Of a stretch of DNA of 35,259 nucleotides, positions 15,553 through 23,960 are shown in pieces. Origin of the DNA: DATJLY01 sp035604195 (GTDB lineage Bacteria; Pseudomonadota; Alphaproteobacteria; ATCC43930; CGMCC-115725); assembly GCA_035604195.1 (NCBI GenBank), contig DATNIY010000128.1, positions 1 to 35,259 of the forward strand, in the 5' to 3' direction. Below the pieces are notes generated by a model. The model saw nothing but the letters and a program-made list of their open reading frames with translations, was not told where the DNA came from and made no database searches. Both the position numbers and the translations under genes were made by a program. How positions within the stretch are numbered: the stretch's first letter is position 1; every line of letters starts with the position of its first letter.

Positions 15553-16500
15553 ATGCCCGTCGCCGCCCGCGTCGAGATCGCGCCGCCGGACATCGCGCCC
15601 TATCGCGCCGGCAATATCGGCATCGACTACGTCACCACATTCGACAGCGGCCGAGCCGGGCCGCATGTCGTGGTCAACGCGCTCACGCACGGCAACGAGA
15701 TCTGCGGCGCCATCGCGCTCGATCATCTTTTCCGCTCGGGCCTGCGGCCGGCGCGCGGCAGGCTCACGCTCAGCTTCGCCGATGTCGCGGCCTATCTGCG
15801 CTTCGACCCGGCGGCGCCCAATGCCTCGCGCTATGTCGATGAGGATTTCAACCGGCTGTGGGACGCCGCCACGCTCGACGGGCCGCGGCACAGCGTCGAG
15901 CTGGCGCGCGCCCGCCTGCTGCGCCCGGTCTTCGAGAGCGCCGATCGGCTCTTGGACATCCACTCGATGCAATATGCGACGGCGCCGCTTTTGCTCACCG
16001 GCCTCACCGCCAAGACCGTCGCCTTCGCCCGCCGCGTCGGCGTGCCCGAGATCATCGTCCGCGACGCCGGCCATGCCGCCGGCGGCCGGCTGCGCGATTA
16101 CCGCGCTCTCGGCGATCCGGCGGCGCCGCAGCTCGCGCTTCTCGTCGAATGCGGCCAACATTGGGAAGAGCGCGCGCCGGCGGTGGCGCTGGACACGACC
16201 TACCGCTTCCTCGCCGCCGCTTGCGTGCTCGAGGACGAGGAGGCGCGGCGCCGCCTGGCTGAACCGGCGCCGCCGCAGCGTCTGATCGCCGTGACCACCG
16301 CCGTGACGATCGAGTCAGACGATTTCCGCTTCGCCGGCGATTACCAGGGTCTCGAGGTGATCGCCAAGGCCGGCACGGTGATCGCCCGCGACGGCAGCCG
16401 CGACATCCGCACGCCCTACGACGATTGCGTGCTCATCATGCCGTCGCGCCGCCTGGCGCGCGGCCAGACCGCGCTGCGCTTGGGCCGCTTCGGCGCTTGA
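15553..16500 (+). CDS. M14/AstE-AspA-like succinylglutamate desuccinylase/aspartoacylase family protein
   Basis: Predicted zinc hydrolase that cleaves an N-acyl group from an amino acid. The 315-residue product has the zinc motif ALTHGNEICG (His46, Glu49), EDFNRLW (substrate-binding Asn-Arg), LLDIHSMQ (third zinc ligand His137) and VECGQHWE (catalytic Glu about 200), the order found in AstE/aspartoacylase proteins. A C-terminal beta-rich domain (about 240-315) is also usual for the family. It lies 12 bp after argE in the same direction and is likely co-transcribed. Alternative family names (ectoine-pathway DoeB-like, desuccinylase) cannot be separated here. Confidence 0.82.
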   Translation: MPVAARVEIAPPDIAPYRAGNIGIDYVTTFDSGRAGPHVVVNALTHGNEICGAIALDHLFRSGLRPARGRLTLSFADVAAYLRFDPAAPNASRYVDEDFNRLWDAATLDGPRHSVELARARLLRPVFESADRLLDIHSMQYATAPLLLTGLTAKTVAFARRVGVPEIIVRDAGHAAGGRLRDYRALGDPAAPQLALLVECGQHWEERAPAVALDTTYRFLAAACVLEDEEARRRLAEPAPPQRLIAVTTAVTIESDDFRFAGDYQGLEVIAKAGTVIARDGSRDIRTPYDDCVLIMPSRRLARGQTALRLGRFGA

Positions 16501-16528
16501 GCCGCGCCGTCATGGCGGCGGACCAGGC

Positions 16529-17335
16529 TCATCGCGCGCGTTGGTCGTGGGTTGCGACTTTGAGATAAATGAGCAGCGGATAGAGCGCGGAGAACATTGC
16601 CAAAGCCAAGCCCCAGGCCCCCTCGCGGTAGCCGCGCCGCGCGACAAAGGATTTCCAGCCGCGGCTGAACACCCGCCGCAGCGCGGGCCAAAGAATCGGC
16701 CTGGCGCCGCGCTCCAACGCATCGAGCGCCGCGAGATCGGTATAACGATTGAGCCGCTGGATCATGTCGGAGAGGTCGCGATCGACGTAATGGTCGATCG
16801 CTTCGCTGAGGGCGCCCGCCGGCCCGCTCAGCGCGATCTTCGGATGGACGCGCCCTTCGCCCCACACCTTCGCGCCCTTGCGGAACAGCGACGCCTTCCG
16901 CGCCGCGCCATTGTAGGCGCCCCAACCGTAGCGCACGAGCCTGCCGCCGATGTGATTGGCGAGCGGCACCAGAAAATAACCGTCGCCCGCGCCGGCGATC
17001 GCGGCGCGGATCTCGGCGGCGAGCGCGCTTGGCACCCGCTCGTCGGCGTCGATCTCGAGGATCCAGTCGCCGCGGCAGGCGGCGATGCCGGCGTTGCGGC
17101 GCTCGCCCTCGCGCTCCCATTCGCCTTCGAGGATGCGCGCGCCGCAGCTGCGCGCGATCGCCGCCGAGCCGTCGGTCGAGCGGTCGAGCACGACGACGAC
17201 TTCATCGGCGAAGGCGAGCGGCGCCAGGCACTGAGCGAGCTGCGCCGCCTCGTTGCGCGCGACGACCAGCGCCGAGAGCAGCGGCGCCGCGGCATCGTCC
17301 CGCCGGCTCGTCAAGGGCTCTTCGACTGCGCTCAC
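16529..17335 (-). CDS. Family 2 glycosyltransferase (WaaE/KdtX-like)
   Basis: Predicted inverting GT-A glycosyltransferase acting at the inner membrane on lipopolysaccharide core or another envelope glycan. The 268-residue product has ALVVARNEAAQLAQCLAPL, VVVLDRSTDGS (nucleotide-sugar binding), ERRNAGIAACRGDWILEIDA followed by DER (DAD metal motif about 96-98) and GEGRVHPKI, as in the WaaE group. A hydrophobic segment near the C-terminus (LALAMFSALYPLLIYLKV) suggests membrane association. The GTG at 17335 has GGGAGGGG just upstream. It is divergent from the indolepyruvate oxidoreductase gene and convergent with the M14 gene. Confidence 0.82.
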   Translation of the reverse strand: MSAVEEPLTSRRDDAAAPLLSALVVARNEAAQLAQCLAPLAFADEVVVVLDRSTDGSAAIARSCGARILEGEWEREGERRNAGIAACRGDWILEIDADERVPSALAAEIRAAIAGAGDGYFLVPLANHIGGRLVRYGWGAYNGAARKASLFRKGAKVWGEGRVHPKIALSGPAGALSEAIDHYVDRDLSDMIQRLNRYTDLAALDALERGARPILWPALRRVFSRGWKSFVARRGYREGAWGLALAMFSALYPLLIYLKVATHDQRAR

Positions 17336-17549
17336 ACCCCCTCCCGGTGCAACCCCGCGACAAACTCGGTCAAGCCGCGGCGCTCGTCAACTCCGCCCTG
17401 CGCTTGCCCGGCGCGGGCACCCGCGAGTCCCCCGACCGCGCCGAGTCTGTTTAAGAATTCTTTCGAGGTTTTAATCGAAGATCCGAAGCGCCATTGTCAG
17501 CCCCGGCGTTTGTTTCTAAATTAAACATTAAGGGGGCGGAGAGCCGAAG

Positions 17550-20500
17550 ATGCAGCTTGCCTCGGTCACTCTCGAGGACAAGTACACTCTCGAAAGCGGG
17601 CGCATCTACCTGTCCGGGGTGCAGGCGCTGGTGCGGCTTCCGATCATGCAGCGCGAGCGCGACCGCGCCCAGGGCCTCAACACCGGCGGCTTTATCTCGG
17701 GCTACCGCGGCTCCCCGCTCGGCGGCTATGACTACGCGCTGTGGCAGGCCCGCGACCTGCTGCCGCGCCACGACATCCATTTCCAGCCCGGCATCAACGA
17801 GGATCTCGCGGCCACGTCGGCCTGGGGCACGCAGCAGGTGACGCTGTTTCCGGGCGCCACCGTCGACGGCGTCTTCGCCATCTGGTACGGCAAGGGGCCG
17901 GGCGCCGACCGCTCGATCGATGTCTTCAAGCACGGCAATTCCGCCGGCAGTAGCCGGTTGGGCGGTGTGCTGGCGGTCGCCGGCGACGACCACGGCTGTC
18001 AATCCTCGACCCTGCCGCATCAGAGCGAGCAGGACTTCGTCGCCGCCATGATGCCCGTCCTCAACCCCGCGACGGTGCAGGAGTATCTCGATCTCGGCCT
18101 CTTCGGCTTCGCGCTGTCGCGCTTCTCCGGCTGCTGGGTCGGGCTCAAGGCGATCGCCGAGACGGTGGAGAGCTGGGCCTCGGTCCGCGTCGATCCGCAT
18201 GCCCTCGACATCGCGCTGCCGCAGGATTTCGAGCTGCCGCCGGGCGGCCTCAACATCCGCTGGCCGGACACGCCACTGGAGCAGGAGCGCCGGCTGCACG
18301 GGCCGAAGATGGCGGCCGTCGCCGCCTTCGCCCGCGCCAACCGCCTCGACCGCCTGGTGCTCGATCCGCCACGGGCGCGCCTCGGCATCATCACGACGGG
18401 CAAGGCCTATCTCGATGTGCGGCAGGCGCTCCTGGAACTCGGCCTCGATGATGAGCGGGCGAAGGAACTGGGCATCCGGATCTACAAGGTCGGCTTGAGC
18501 TGGCCGCTCGAGAGCGACGGCGCGCGGCGCTTCGCCGAAGGTCTCGCGGATTTGCTGGTCGTCGAAGAGAAGCGCGGCTTCATCGAGGATCAGCTCTGCC
18601 GCATCCTCTTCAACATCGATGCGGCGCGCCGGCCCTTGATCGTCGGCAAGTGCGACGAAGGCGGCGCCCCGCTGCTACCGAGCGCGGGCGAGATCGGGCC
18701 AACCATGGTCGCCCGCGCGGTCGTCGCGCGGCTCGCGCGCCTCGGGGTGGACACGCCGCAGTTGCGCCAGCGCCTGGCGCGGCTCGAATCCTTCGACCAA
18801 CCGCTCGGCGTGCCGCTGCCGAAGACGCAGCGCAGTCCCTATTTTTGCTCGGGCTGTCCGCACAATACCTCGACCCGCGTGCCCGAGGGGAGCCGCGCGC
18901 TCGCCGGCATCGGCTGCCACTTCATGGCGCAATGGGTCCCGTCGCGTCACACCGCCACCTTCAGCCATATGGGCGGCGAGGGCGCCGCCTGGATCGGCCA
19001 GGCGCCGTTCACGCGCGAGCGGCACGTCTTCCAGAATCTCGGCGACGGCACCTATCAGCACAGCGGCCTGCTCGCCATCCGCGCGGCGGCGGCGGCCGGC
19101 GTCAACATCACCTACAAGATCCTCTACAACGACGCCGTGGCGATGACCGGTGGACAGCCCGTCGACGGCCATCCGACGGTTGCCAACATCACCCGCCAAG
19201 TCGCCGCCGAGGGCGCCAAGAAGGTCGTGGTCGTCACCGACGAGCCCGACAAATATCCGCTCGAGGCCGGCTTTGCCGCCGATGTCGAGATCCGCCATCG
19301 CGACGAGCTCGACCGCGTCCAGCGCGAACTCCGCGAGATCCCCGGCCTCACCGTGCTGGTCTATGACCAGACCTGCGCGGCGGAAAAGCGCCGGCGCCGG
19401 AAGCGCGGCCTCTATCCCGACCCGCCCAAGCGCGTCTTCATCAACGCGGCGGTGTGCGAGGGCTGCGGCGATTGCTCGGACCAGTCCAACTGCGTCGCGG
19501 TGAAGCCGCTCGAGACCGAGTTGGGGCGCAAGCGCATCATCGACCAATCGAGCTGCAACAAGGATTATTCTTGCCTCAAGGGCTTCTGCCCGAGCTTCGT
19601 CACCGTGCATGGCGGCGCGCTCCGGCGGGTCGAGCGGCCGGCGCTCCATGCCGACAGCGACCCGCTCGCGGGCTTGCCGCTGCCCGCGCCGCGCGCGCTC
19701 GGCGCGCCCTACGGCATCCTCGTCGGCGGCATCGGCGGCAGCGGCGTCATCACCGTCGGCGCGCTCTTGGGCATGGCCGCTCATATCGAGGGCAAGGGCT
19801 GCACCGTCCTCGATTTCACCGGGCTGGCGCAAAAGAACGGCGCAGTCCTGAGCCATGTCCGCCTGGCGCCGCGCCAGGAGGATTTGAACGCGGTGCGGAT
19901 CGCGCCCGGCGGCGCCGATCTGGTGCTCGGCTGCGACATGGTGGTGGCGGCGAGCCCGACCGCGCTCGGCTGCATCGAGCACGGCGTGACGCAGGCGATC
20001 GTCAACAGCGATCTCCAGCCCACCGCGGCCTTCGTCATGAATGGCGACATCGATTTCGAGGCGCGCACGATGGAGCGCGCGCTCACCGCCGCCACCGGCG
20101 CCGGCGGCATCGCCTTCATCGATGCGACGCGCCTGGCGACGAGCCTGATGGGCGATTCGATTGCGACCAATCTCTTCATGCTCGGCTATGCCTTCCAGAA
20201 GGGCTTGCTGCCGCTGAGCCTGGAGGCGATGGAGCGCGCCATCGAACTGAACGGCGTCGCGATCGAAGCCAACAAGCGCACCTTCGCCTGGGGCCGCCTG
20301 GCCGCGCATGATCGCGGCCGCGTTCAGGCGTTGGTGCAGGCCGCCGCGCCGCCGGAGCCGGTGCAGCCGCAAACCCTCGGCACATTCATCGAGCGCCGCG
20401 CCGCCGATCTCCGGGATTATCAGGACGCGGCCTATGCCCAGCGCTACCGCGATGCGGTCGCCCTGGTCGCCGAGGCCGAGAAGGCGCGCGTCAAGGGCCA

Positions 20501-21032
20501 TGCGGAGCTCGCCGAGGCAGTCGCGCGCGGCCTCTTTAAGCTGATGGCCTACAAGGACGAATACGAGGTCGCGCGGCTCTACACCGACGGCAAGTTCCGC
20601 GCGGCGCTGCAGCGCCAGTTCGAGGGCGATTTCCGGCTCGAATTCCACCTCGCTCCGCCGCTCTTGGCGGTACGCGATCCCGAGACCGGGCATCTCTTAA
20701 AGCGCGGCTACGGCTCCTGGATGCTGCCGGTCTTCCGCATCCTGGCGCGGCTCAAGCGCTTGCGCGGCACCCGCTTCGACCTCTTCGGCCGCAGCGCCGA
20801 GCGGCGCATGGAACGGCGCCTCATCGCCGAGTACGACACGATGATCCGCGAACTGGTCGCCGCGCTCACGCCGGAGAATCACGCGCTCGCCGTCGCGATC
20901 GCCCAATTGCCCGAGCAGATCCGCGGCTTCGGCCACATCAAGGAGCGCGCCATCGCCGCGGCGAAGGCGCGCGAAGCGGCTCTCCTCGCGGCGTTCCGCA
21001 GCCCCAGCCATGCCGCAACGGCAGCCGAGTGA
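17550..21032 (+). CDS. Indolepyruvate ferredoxin oxidoreductase, fused single-chain type
   Basis: Thiamine-diphosphate and iron-sulfur enzyme that oxidatively decarboxylates aryl-pyruvates (from aromatic amino acid transamination) to acyl-CoA, reducing ferredoxin. The 1160-residue chain carries all parts in one polypeptide. An N-terminal pyrimidine-binding region begins with SGVQALVRLP and GFISGYRGSPLGGYD. The pyrophosphate-binding region has CSGCPHNTST, GIGCHFMAQW, GDGTYQHSG (498-506) and NDAVAMTGGQ. Two iron-sulfur motifs are CEGCGDCSDQSNC (from Cys636) and CNKDYSCLKGFC (to about 680). The C-terminal gamma-type domain starts ILVGGIGGSGVITVGALLGM. The ATG at 17550 has GGAG about 10 nt upstream. 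The length is normal for this fused bacterial class. Confidence 0.92.
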   Translation: MQLASVTLEDKYTLESGRIYLSGVQALVRLPIMQRERDRAQGLNTGGFISGYRGSPLGGYDYALWQARDLLPRHDIHFQPGINEDLAATSAWGTQQVTLFPGATVDGVFAIWYGKGPGADRSIDVFKHGNSAGSSRLGGVLAVAGDDHGCQSSTLPHQSEQDFVAAMMPVLNPATVQEYLDLGLFGFALSRFSGCWVGLKAIAETVESWASVRVDPHALDIALPQDFELPPGGLNIRWPDTPLEQERRLHGPKMAAVAAFARANRLDRLVLDPPRARLGIITTGKAYLDVRQALLELGLDDERAKELGIRIYKVGLSWPLESDGARRFAEGLADLLVVEEKRGFIEDQLCRILFNIDAARRPLIVGKCDEGGAPLLPSAGEIGPTMVARAVVARLARLGVDTPQLRQRLARLESFDQPLGVPLPKTQRSPYFCSGCPHNTSTRVPEGSRALAGIGCHFMAQWVPSRHTATFSHMGGEGAAWIGQAPFTRERHVFQNLGDGTYQHSGLLAIRAAAAAGVNITYKILYNDAVAMTGGQPVDGHPTVANITRQVAAEGAKKVVVVTDEPDKYPLEAGFAADVEIRHRDELDRVQRELREIPGLTVLVYDQTCAAEKRRRRKRGLYPDPPKRVFINAAVCEGCGDCSDQSNCVAVKPLETELGRKRIIDQSSCNKDYSCLKGFCPSFVTVHGGALRRVERPALHADSDPLAGLPLPAPRALGAPYGILVGGIGGSGVITVGALLGMAAHIEGKGCTVLDFTGLAQKNGAVLSHVRLAPRQEDLNAVRIAPGGADLVLGCDMVVAASPTALGCIEHGVTQAIVNSDLQPTAAFVMNGDIDFEARTMERALTAATGAGGIAFIDATRLATSLMGDSIATNLFMLGYAFQKGLLPLSLEAMERAIELNGVAIEANKRTFAWGRLAAHDRGRVQALVQAAAPPEPVQPQTLGTFIERRAADLRDYQDAAYAQRYRDAVALVAEAEKARVKGHAELAEAVARGLFKLMAYKDEYEVARLYTDGKFRAALQRQFEGDFRLEFHLAPPLLAVRDPETGHLLKRGYGSWMLPVFRILARLKRLRGTRFDLFGRSAERRMERRLIAEYDTMIRELVAALTPENHALAVAIAQLPEQIRGFGHIKERAIAAAKAREAALLAAFRSPSHAATAAE

Positions 21033-21096
21033 GCGACGCTTTGCGCCGGCGGCCGCTGCGGATAAGCTCGACAGGCCTCGAGGAAGATAGACCGCC

Positions 21097-21429
21097 ATGG
21101 CGTCACCGCGCGAGCCCAACTATGTCATCGAAAAGCACGAAATCCTGGCGGAAACGCCGGATCTGCGCATGATCATTCTGACCCTCGCCCCCGGCCAAGA
21201 GGTCCCTTGGCACTGGCACAGCACGGTTACCGACACCTGCATCTGCCTCGAGGGAACGGTGACTTTGGAGACGCGGGCCCCGCGCGCGAGCTTCGAGCTC
21301 AGCCCCGGACAGATGTGCTCGGTTCCGCCAAAGCGTGCCCACCGAGTCGGCGGCAAGGACGGCAGCCGCTGCAAATTCGCCGTTGTTCAGGGCATCGGCC
21401 ATTACGACTATAATCCGGTCGGCGCGTGA
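21097..21429 (+). CDS. Small cupin-domain protein
   Basis: Single-domain cupin of 110 aa, function unknown. It has the first cupin motif as PGQEVPWHWHSTVTDTCICL (His39, His41) and the second as PGQMCSVPPKRAHRVGGKDG with the third His, so a metal site is likely. Such proteins can be small dioxygenases, isomerases or sensors, and sequence alone does not decide. The ATG at 21097 has AGGAAG about 10 nt upstream. It lies 64 bp after the oxidoreductase gene and 40 bp before ctpA, all in one direction, so it may share their transcript. Confidence 0.78.
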   Translation: MASPREPNYVIEKHEILAETPDLRMIILTLAPGQEVPWHWHSTVTDTCICLEGTVTLETRAPRASFELSPGQMCSVPPKRAHRVGGKDGSRCKFAVVQGIGHYDYNPVGA

Positions 21430-21469
21430 CTCTCCCTGACGCCGCCCGCCCCGCTCCCTCACGGATGAA

Positions 21470-22885
21470 ATGAAAGTGAAAATGCGTATTCCCAAGCTCG
21501 CCGCCTCGGCCGTGCTCCTGGCGCTTCTGCCGCTGGCGGGACCGATGACGCAGGCCGCCCCCGACAAATCATCGACCGTGTCGACCAGCCTCTTCAACGA
21601 GGTCTACGAGGAGGTCCGCGCCAACTACGTCGAGCCGGTCACCGACAAGCAACTCGTCGAGGGCGCGATCAAGGGCATGCTGAGCTCGCTCGATCCCCAT
21701 TCGAGCTACATGGACGCCAAGGAATACCGCGAGATGATGGTCCAGACCCGCGGCGAGTTCGGCGGGCTGGGCATGCAGGTCACGATGGAGAATGGCCTCG
21801 TCAAGGTGGTCTCGCCGATCGACGACACGCCGGCGGCGCATGCCGGCATGAAGCCCGGCGACCTGATCCTCGCGATCGACGACGTGCCGGTCGCGGACAT
21901 GTCGCTGTCCGACGCGGTCGAGCGCCTGCGCGGCCCGGTCGGGACGAACGTGACTCTGACGGTGCGCCGCCAGGGCGTCGATGCCTTCCAGGTCAAGCTC
22001 ATCCGCGCAGATATCAAGGTCGATCCGGTCAAGTCCCGCCTGGTCGGCGGCACCATCGGCTATGTCCGCGTCACCTCCTTCTCGGAGCGCTCCTCGGGCG
22101 CGCTCGCCGAAGCCGTCAAAGCGCTGAGGACGCAGTCGGACAACAAGCTCGCGGGCATCGTCCTCGATTTGCGCAACAATCCGGGCGGGCTGCTCGACCA
22201 GGCGGTGGCGGTCGCCAATGAATTCGTCGATTCCGGCGGCATCGTCTCGATCAAGGGGCGGCAGCCGCAGGACAACCGCCGCTACGACGCGCAGCCCGGC
22301 CGCGACCTGGTCCCGGGCCTGCCGGTGGTGGTGCTGATCAACGGCGGCTCGGCCTCGGCTTCGGAGATCGTGGCAGGCGCGCTCCAGGACGACCACCGAG
22401 CGGTCCTCTTGGGCACGCGCTCCTTCGGCAAGGGCTCGGTCCAGACGGTGCTGCCGGTAAAGGAAAGCGGCGGCGCCATTCGGCTGACGACGGCGCTTTA
22501 CTTTACGCCATCGGGCCGCTCCATCCAGGCGAAGGGGATCGAGCCCGACGTGGTGGTCGAGCCGGCCAAGATCGAGAAGGTCGAGGTCGCTACGCGGCGC
22601 GAGGCGGATTTACGCGGTGCGCTGCCCAATACCGGACCGGCGGGCGGGACCGGCCCGGCGGCGAAGCCCGCTCCCGGCCCAACCAGCGAAGCGCCGGCGC
22701 CCGGTGCCGCCGCCACGCCCGCCCCGCGCGCGCCCAACGTCCCGCCCGGGACGACGCCGGTGGCAATGCCCGAGAGCCTTGCGCTCGACGCCAACACGAT
22801 CGGCAGTGACCAGGATTATCAGCTGGTTCGAGCCGTGGACCTGCTCCGGGGCGTCACGCTCTTCAAGACGCTCGCGGTGCAGTAG
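21470..22885 (+). CDS. ctpA: S41 C-terminal processing protease CtpA
   Basis: Periplasmic serine protease with a Ser-Lys dyad that trims or degrades envelope proteins at their C-termini. The 471-residue product has a signal peptide (about 1-30, hydrophobic AASAVLLALLPLAG), the N-terminal SLDPHSSYMD motif and a PDZ domain (about 95-180, with HAGMKPGDLILAIDDVPV). The S41 core includes IGYVRVTSFSE, GIVLDLRNNPGGLLDQAV, NGGSASASEIVAGALQD (Ser296) and RSFGKGSVQTV (Lys321). The C-terminal part (about 390-440) is Pro/Ala/Gly-rich low complexity. An ATG at 21482 is an alternative start. It ends convergently with the H1-like gene 21 bp away. Confidence 0.93.
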   Translation: MKVKMRIPKLAASAVLLALLPLAGPMTQAAPDKSSTVSTSLFNEVYEEVRANYVEPVTDKQLVEGAIKGMLSSLDPHSSYMDAKEYREMMVQTRGEFGGLGMQVTMENGLVKVVSPIDDTPAAHAGMKPGDLILAIDDVPVADMSLSDAVERLRGPVGTNVTLTVRRQGVDAFQVKLIRADIKVDPVKSRLVGGTIGYVRVTSFSERSSGALAEAVKALRTQSDNKLAGIVLDLRNNPGGLLDQAVAVANEFVDSGGIVSIKGRQPQDNRRYDAQPGRDLVPGLPVVVLINGGSASASEIVAGALQDDHRAVLLGTRSFGKGSVQTVLPVKESGGAIRLTTALYFTPSGRSIQAKGIEPDVVVEPAKIEKVEVATRREADLRGALPNTGPAGGTGPAAKPAPGPTSEAPAPGAAATPAPRAPNVPPGTTPVAMPESLALDANTIGSDQDYQLVRAVDLLRGVTLFKTLAVQ

Positions 22886-22906
22886 CCCGGCGTTGCGGGC
22901 GGCGGC

Positions 22907-23479
22907 CTAAAGCTGCGAGATGACCGCTCGGGCCGCGTTGGTGATGGTGACCTCGTTGGCCGTGGCGCTGATCGCCTCGGCGTACCACTGATCGACCGCC
23001 TGCGCCAGCATCAGGCTGCCGCGCTTGCGCAAATCGGCGCCGACGATGGCTTCGAGCGAGCGCAGGCGGGCGAACAGCTTGCGGGTCGCGGCCTTGCGCC
23101 GCTCCTCGAGCTGCTGCGCGGTCGCCGCCCGCGTTGCATCGGCGGGCGCCGGCTTGGCCGCCGCGGGACGCGCCGCCACCGCCACGGGACGGGCCGCCAC
23201 CGCCACGGGAGCGCCGCCCGCAGCCCTGGGCGGGGGGCTCATGGCGGCAATCGGCTTGGCCGCTACCACGGAAATTACCGGCTTAACCACGGGCTTGGGC
23301 GGCGGCGTCTTCTTGGGTTCCGGCTTATTCGCCGCTGCCGTCTTCTTCGGAGCGCTCCTCAGGACCTTTTTCGCCGGGGCAAGCTTCTTGGTCGGGGCAA
23401 TTCGCTTGGTGGCAGCCCCCGATGCCTTGCTGCCGCTGTGGCGGCGGCCCTTCTCCGCCGCTCTGTCGCTGGGTTTCAT
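22907..23479 (-). CDS. Lysine/alanine/proline-rich histone H1-like protein
   Basis: I do not recognise a named family. The 190-residue product has a long basic low-complexity N-terminal half (Lys, Ala, Pro; for example TKKLAPAKKVLRSAPKKTAA and PEPKKTPPPKPVVKPV) resembling bacterial histone H1-like (HC1/AlgP) tails. It is followed by a tandem PVAVAAR repeat. The C-terminal 70 residues are helical and ordered-looking (EERRKAATRKLFARLRSLEA, LMLAQAVDQWYAEAISATAN). A DNA-binding or nucleoid role is inferred from composition only. The ATG at 23479 has a strong GGAGG 6 nt upstream, which supports the gene and its start. Confidence 0.7.
   Translation of the reverse strand: MKPSDRAAEKGRRHSGSKASGAATKRIAPTKKLAPAKKVLRSAPKKTAAANKPEPKKTPPPKPVVKPVISVVAAKPIAAMSPPPRAAGGAPVAVAARPVAVAARPAAAKPAPADATRAATAQQLEERRKAATRKLFARLRSLEAIVGADLRKRGSLMLAQAVDQWYAEAISATANEVTITNAARAVISQL
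23172..23213 (-). repeat. Two tandem 21-bp repeats inside the H1-like gene
   Basis: Two copies of a 21-bp unit (23172-23192 and 23193-23213), sharing the first 18 bases (GCCGCCACCGCCACGGGA) exactly. They encode the repeated heptapeptide PVAVAAR in the linker of the H1-like protein. Such units may vary in copy number between strains. Confidence 0.8.
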
Positions 23480-23960
23480 CGGCGTCCTCCGAAGCGAGCC
23501 TAGTGGCCCCGCCGTAAAATTGAAACCCGGCCCAGCTTTGAGCAAGCGAAAAGCGCGCATGCCGCGGGAATCTCGTGAAATTTTCGGCTAGAGCCGGAAC
23601 CCGGACCGTTCGGGCGGCGGCGACATTGCAAATGTTTAGTCTGAGCTTTATATTATAAGTATTTGTTACAACGGTATATTTCATGAAATGGTTATCGCCT
23701 GGGCGAAAAAAGACCGCGACGGCTCTGTTGGCCCCGGAGCGGCCCGCGAAGATTGGCCTGCCCAAAAGAGTGAATCACGCGCAGAAAGAATCATTGGAGC
23801 CGTGTAGTGCCGCCCATGATTAAATGACCATAGAAATATCGTGCATCAATCCAATGTTATTAAGCCATAAAAACACTAAATCGCACCTGCAATATTTGAC
23901 CGTTGAAATGAACGACCGTGTTCATATTACTGTTATTTAATACTAAAATAGCGGGTCCAC
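23480..23960. other. AT-rich intergenic region without a confident gene
   Basis: A 481-bp gap between two leftward genes. The part from about 23620 to 23955 is much richer in A+T than the rest of the window, with many stops in all frames. A 46-codon plus-strand frame (23683-23823) lacks a ribosome-binding site and resembles nothing known. A short inverted repeat, ATGAAC-N6-GTTCAT, lies near 23907. No terminator with a clear T run was found for the ATPase gene that ends at 23961. A small RNA is possible but not shown. Confidence 0.5.

Noticed and set aside
18675..20693. 672-codon minus-strand frame antisense to the indolepyruvate oxidoreductase
   Set aside because: The oxidoreductase is complete with cofactor motifs; the antisense frame shows none.
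23683..23823. 46-codon plus-strand frame in the AT-rich island
   Set aside because: There is no ribosome-binding site, no recognisable pattern, and a composition shift midway; kept only as a note.
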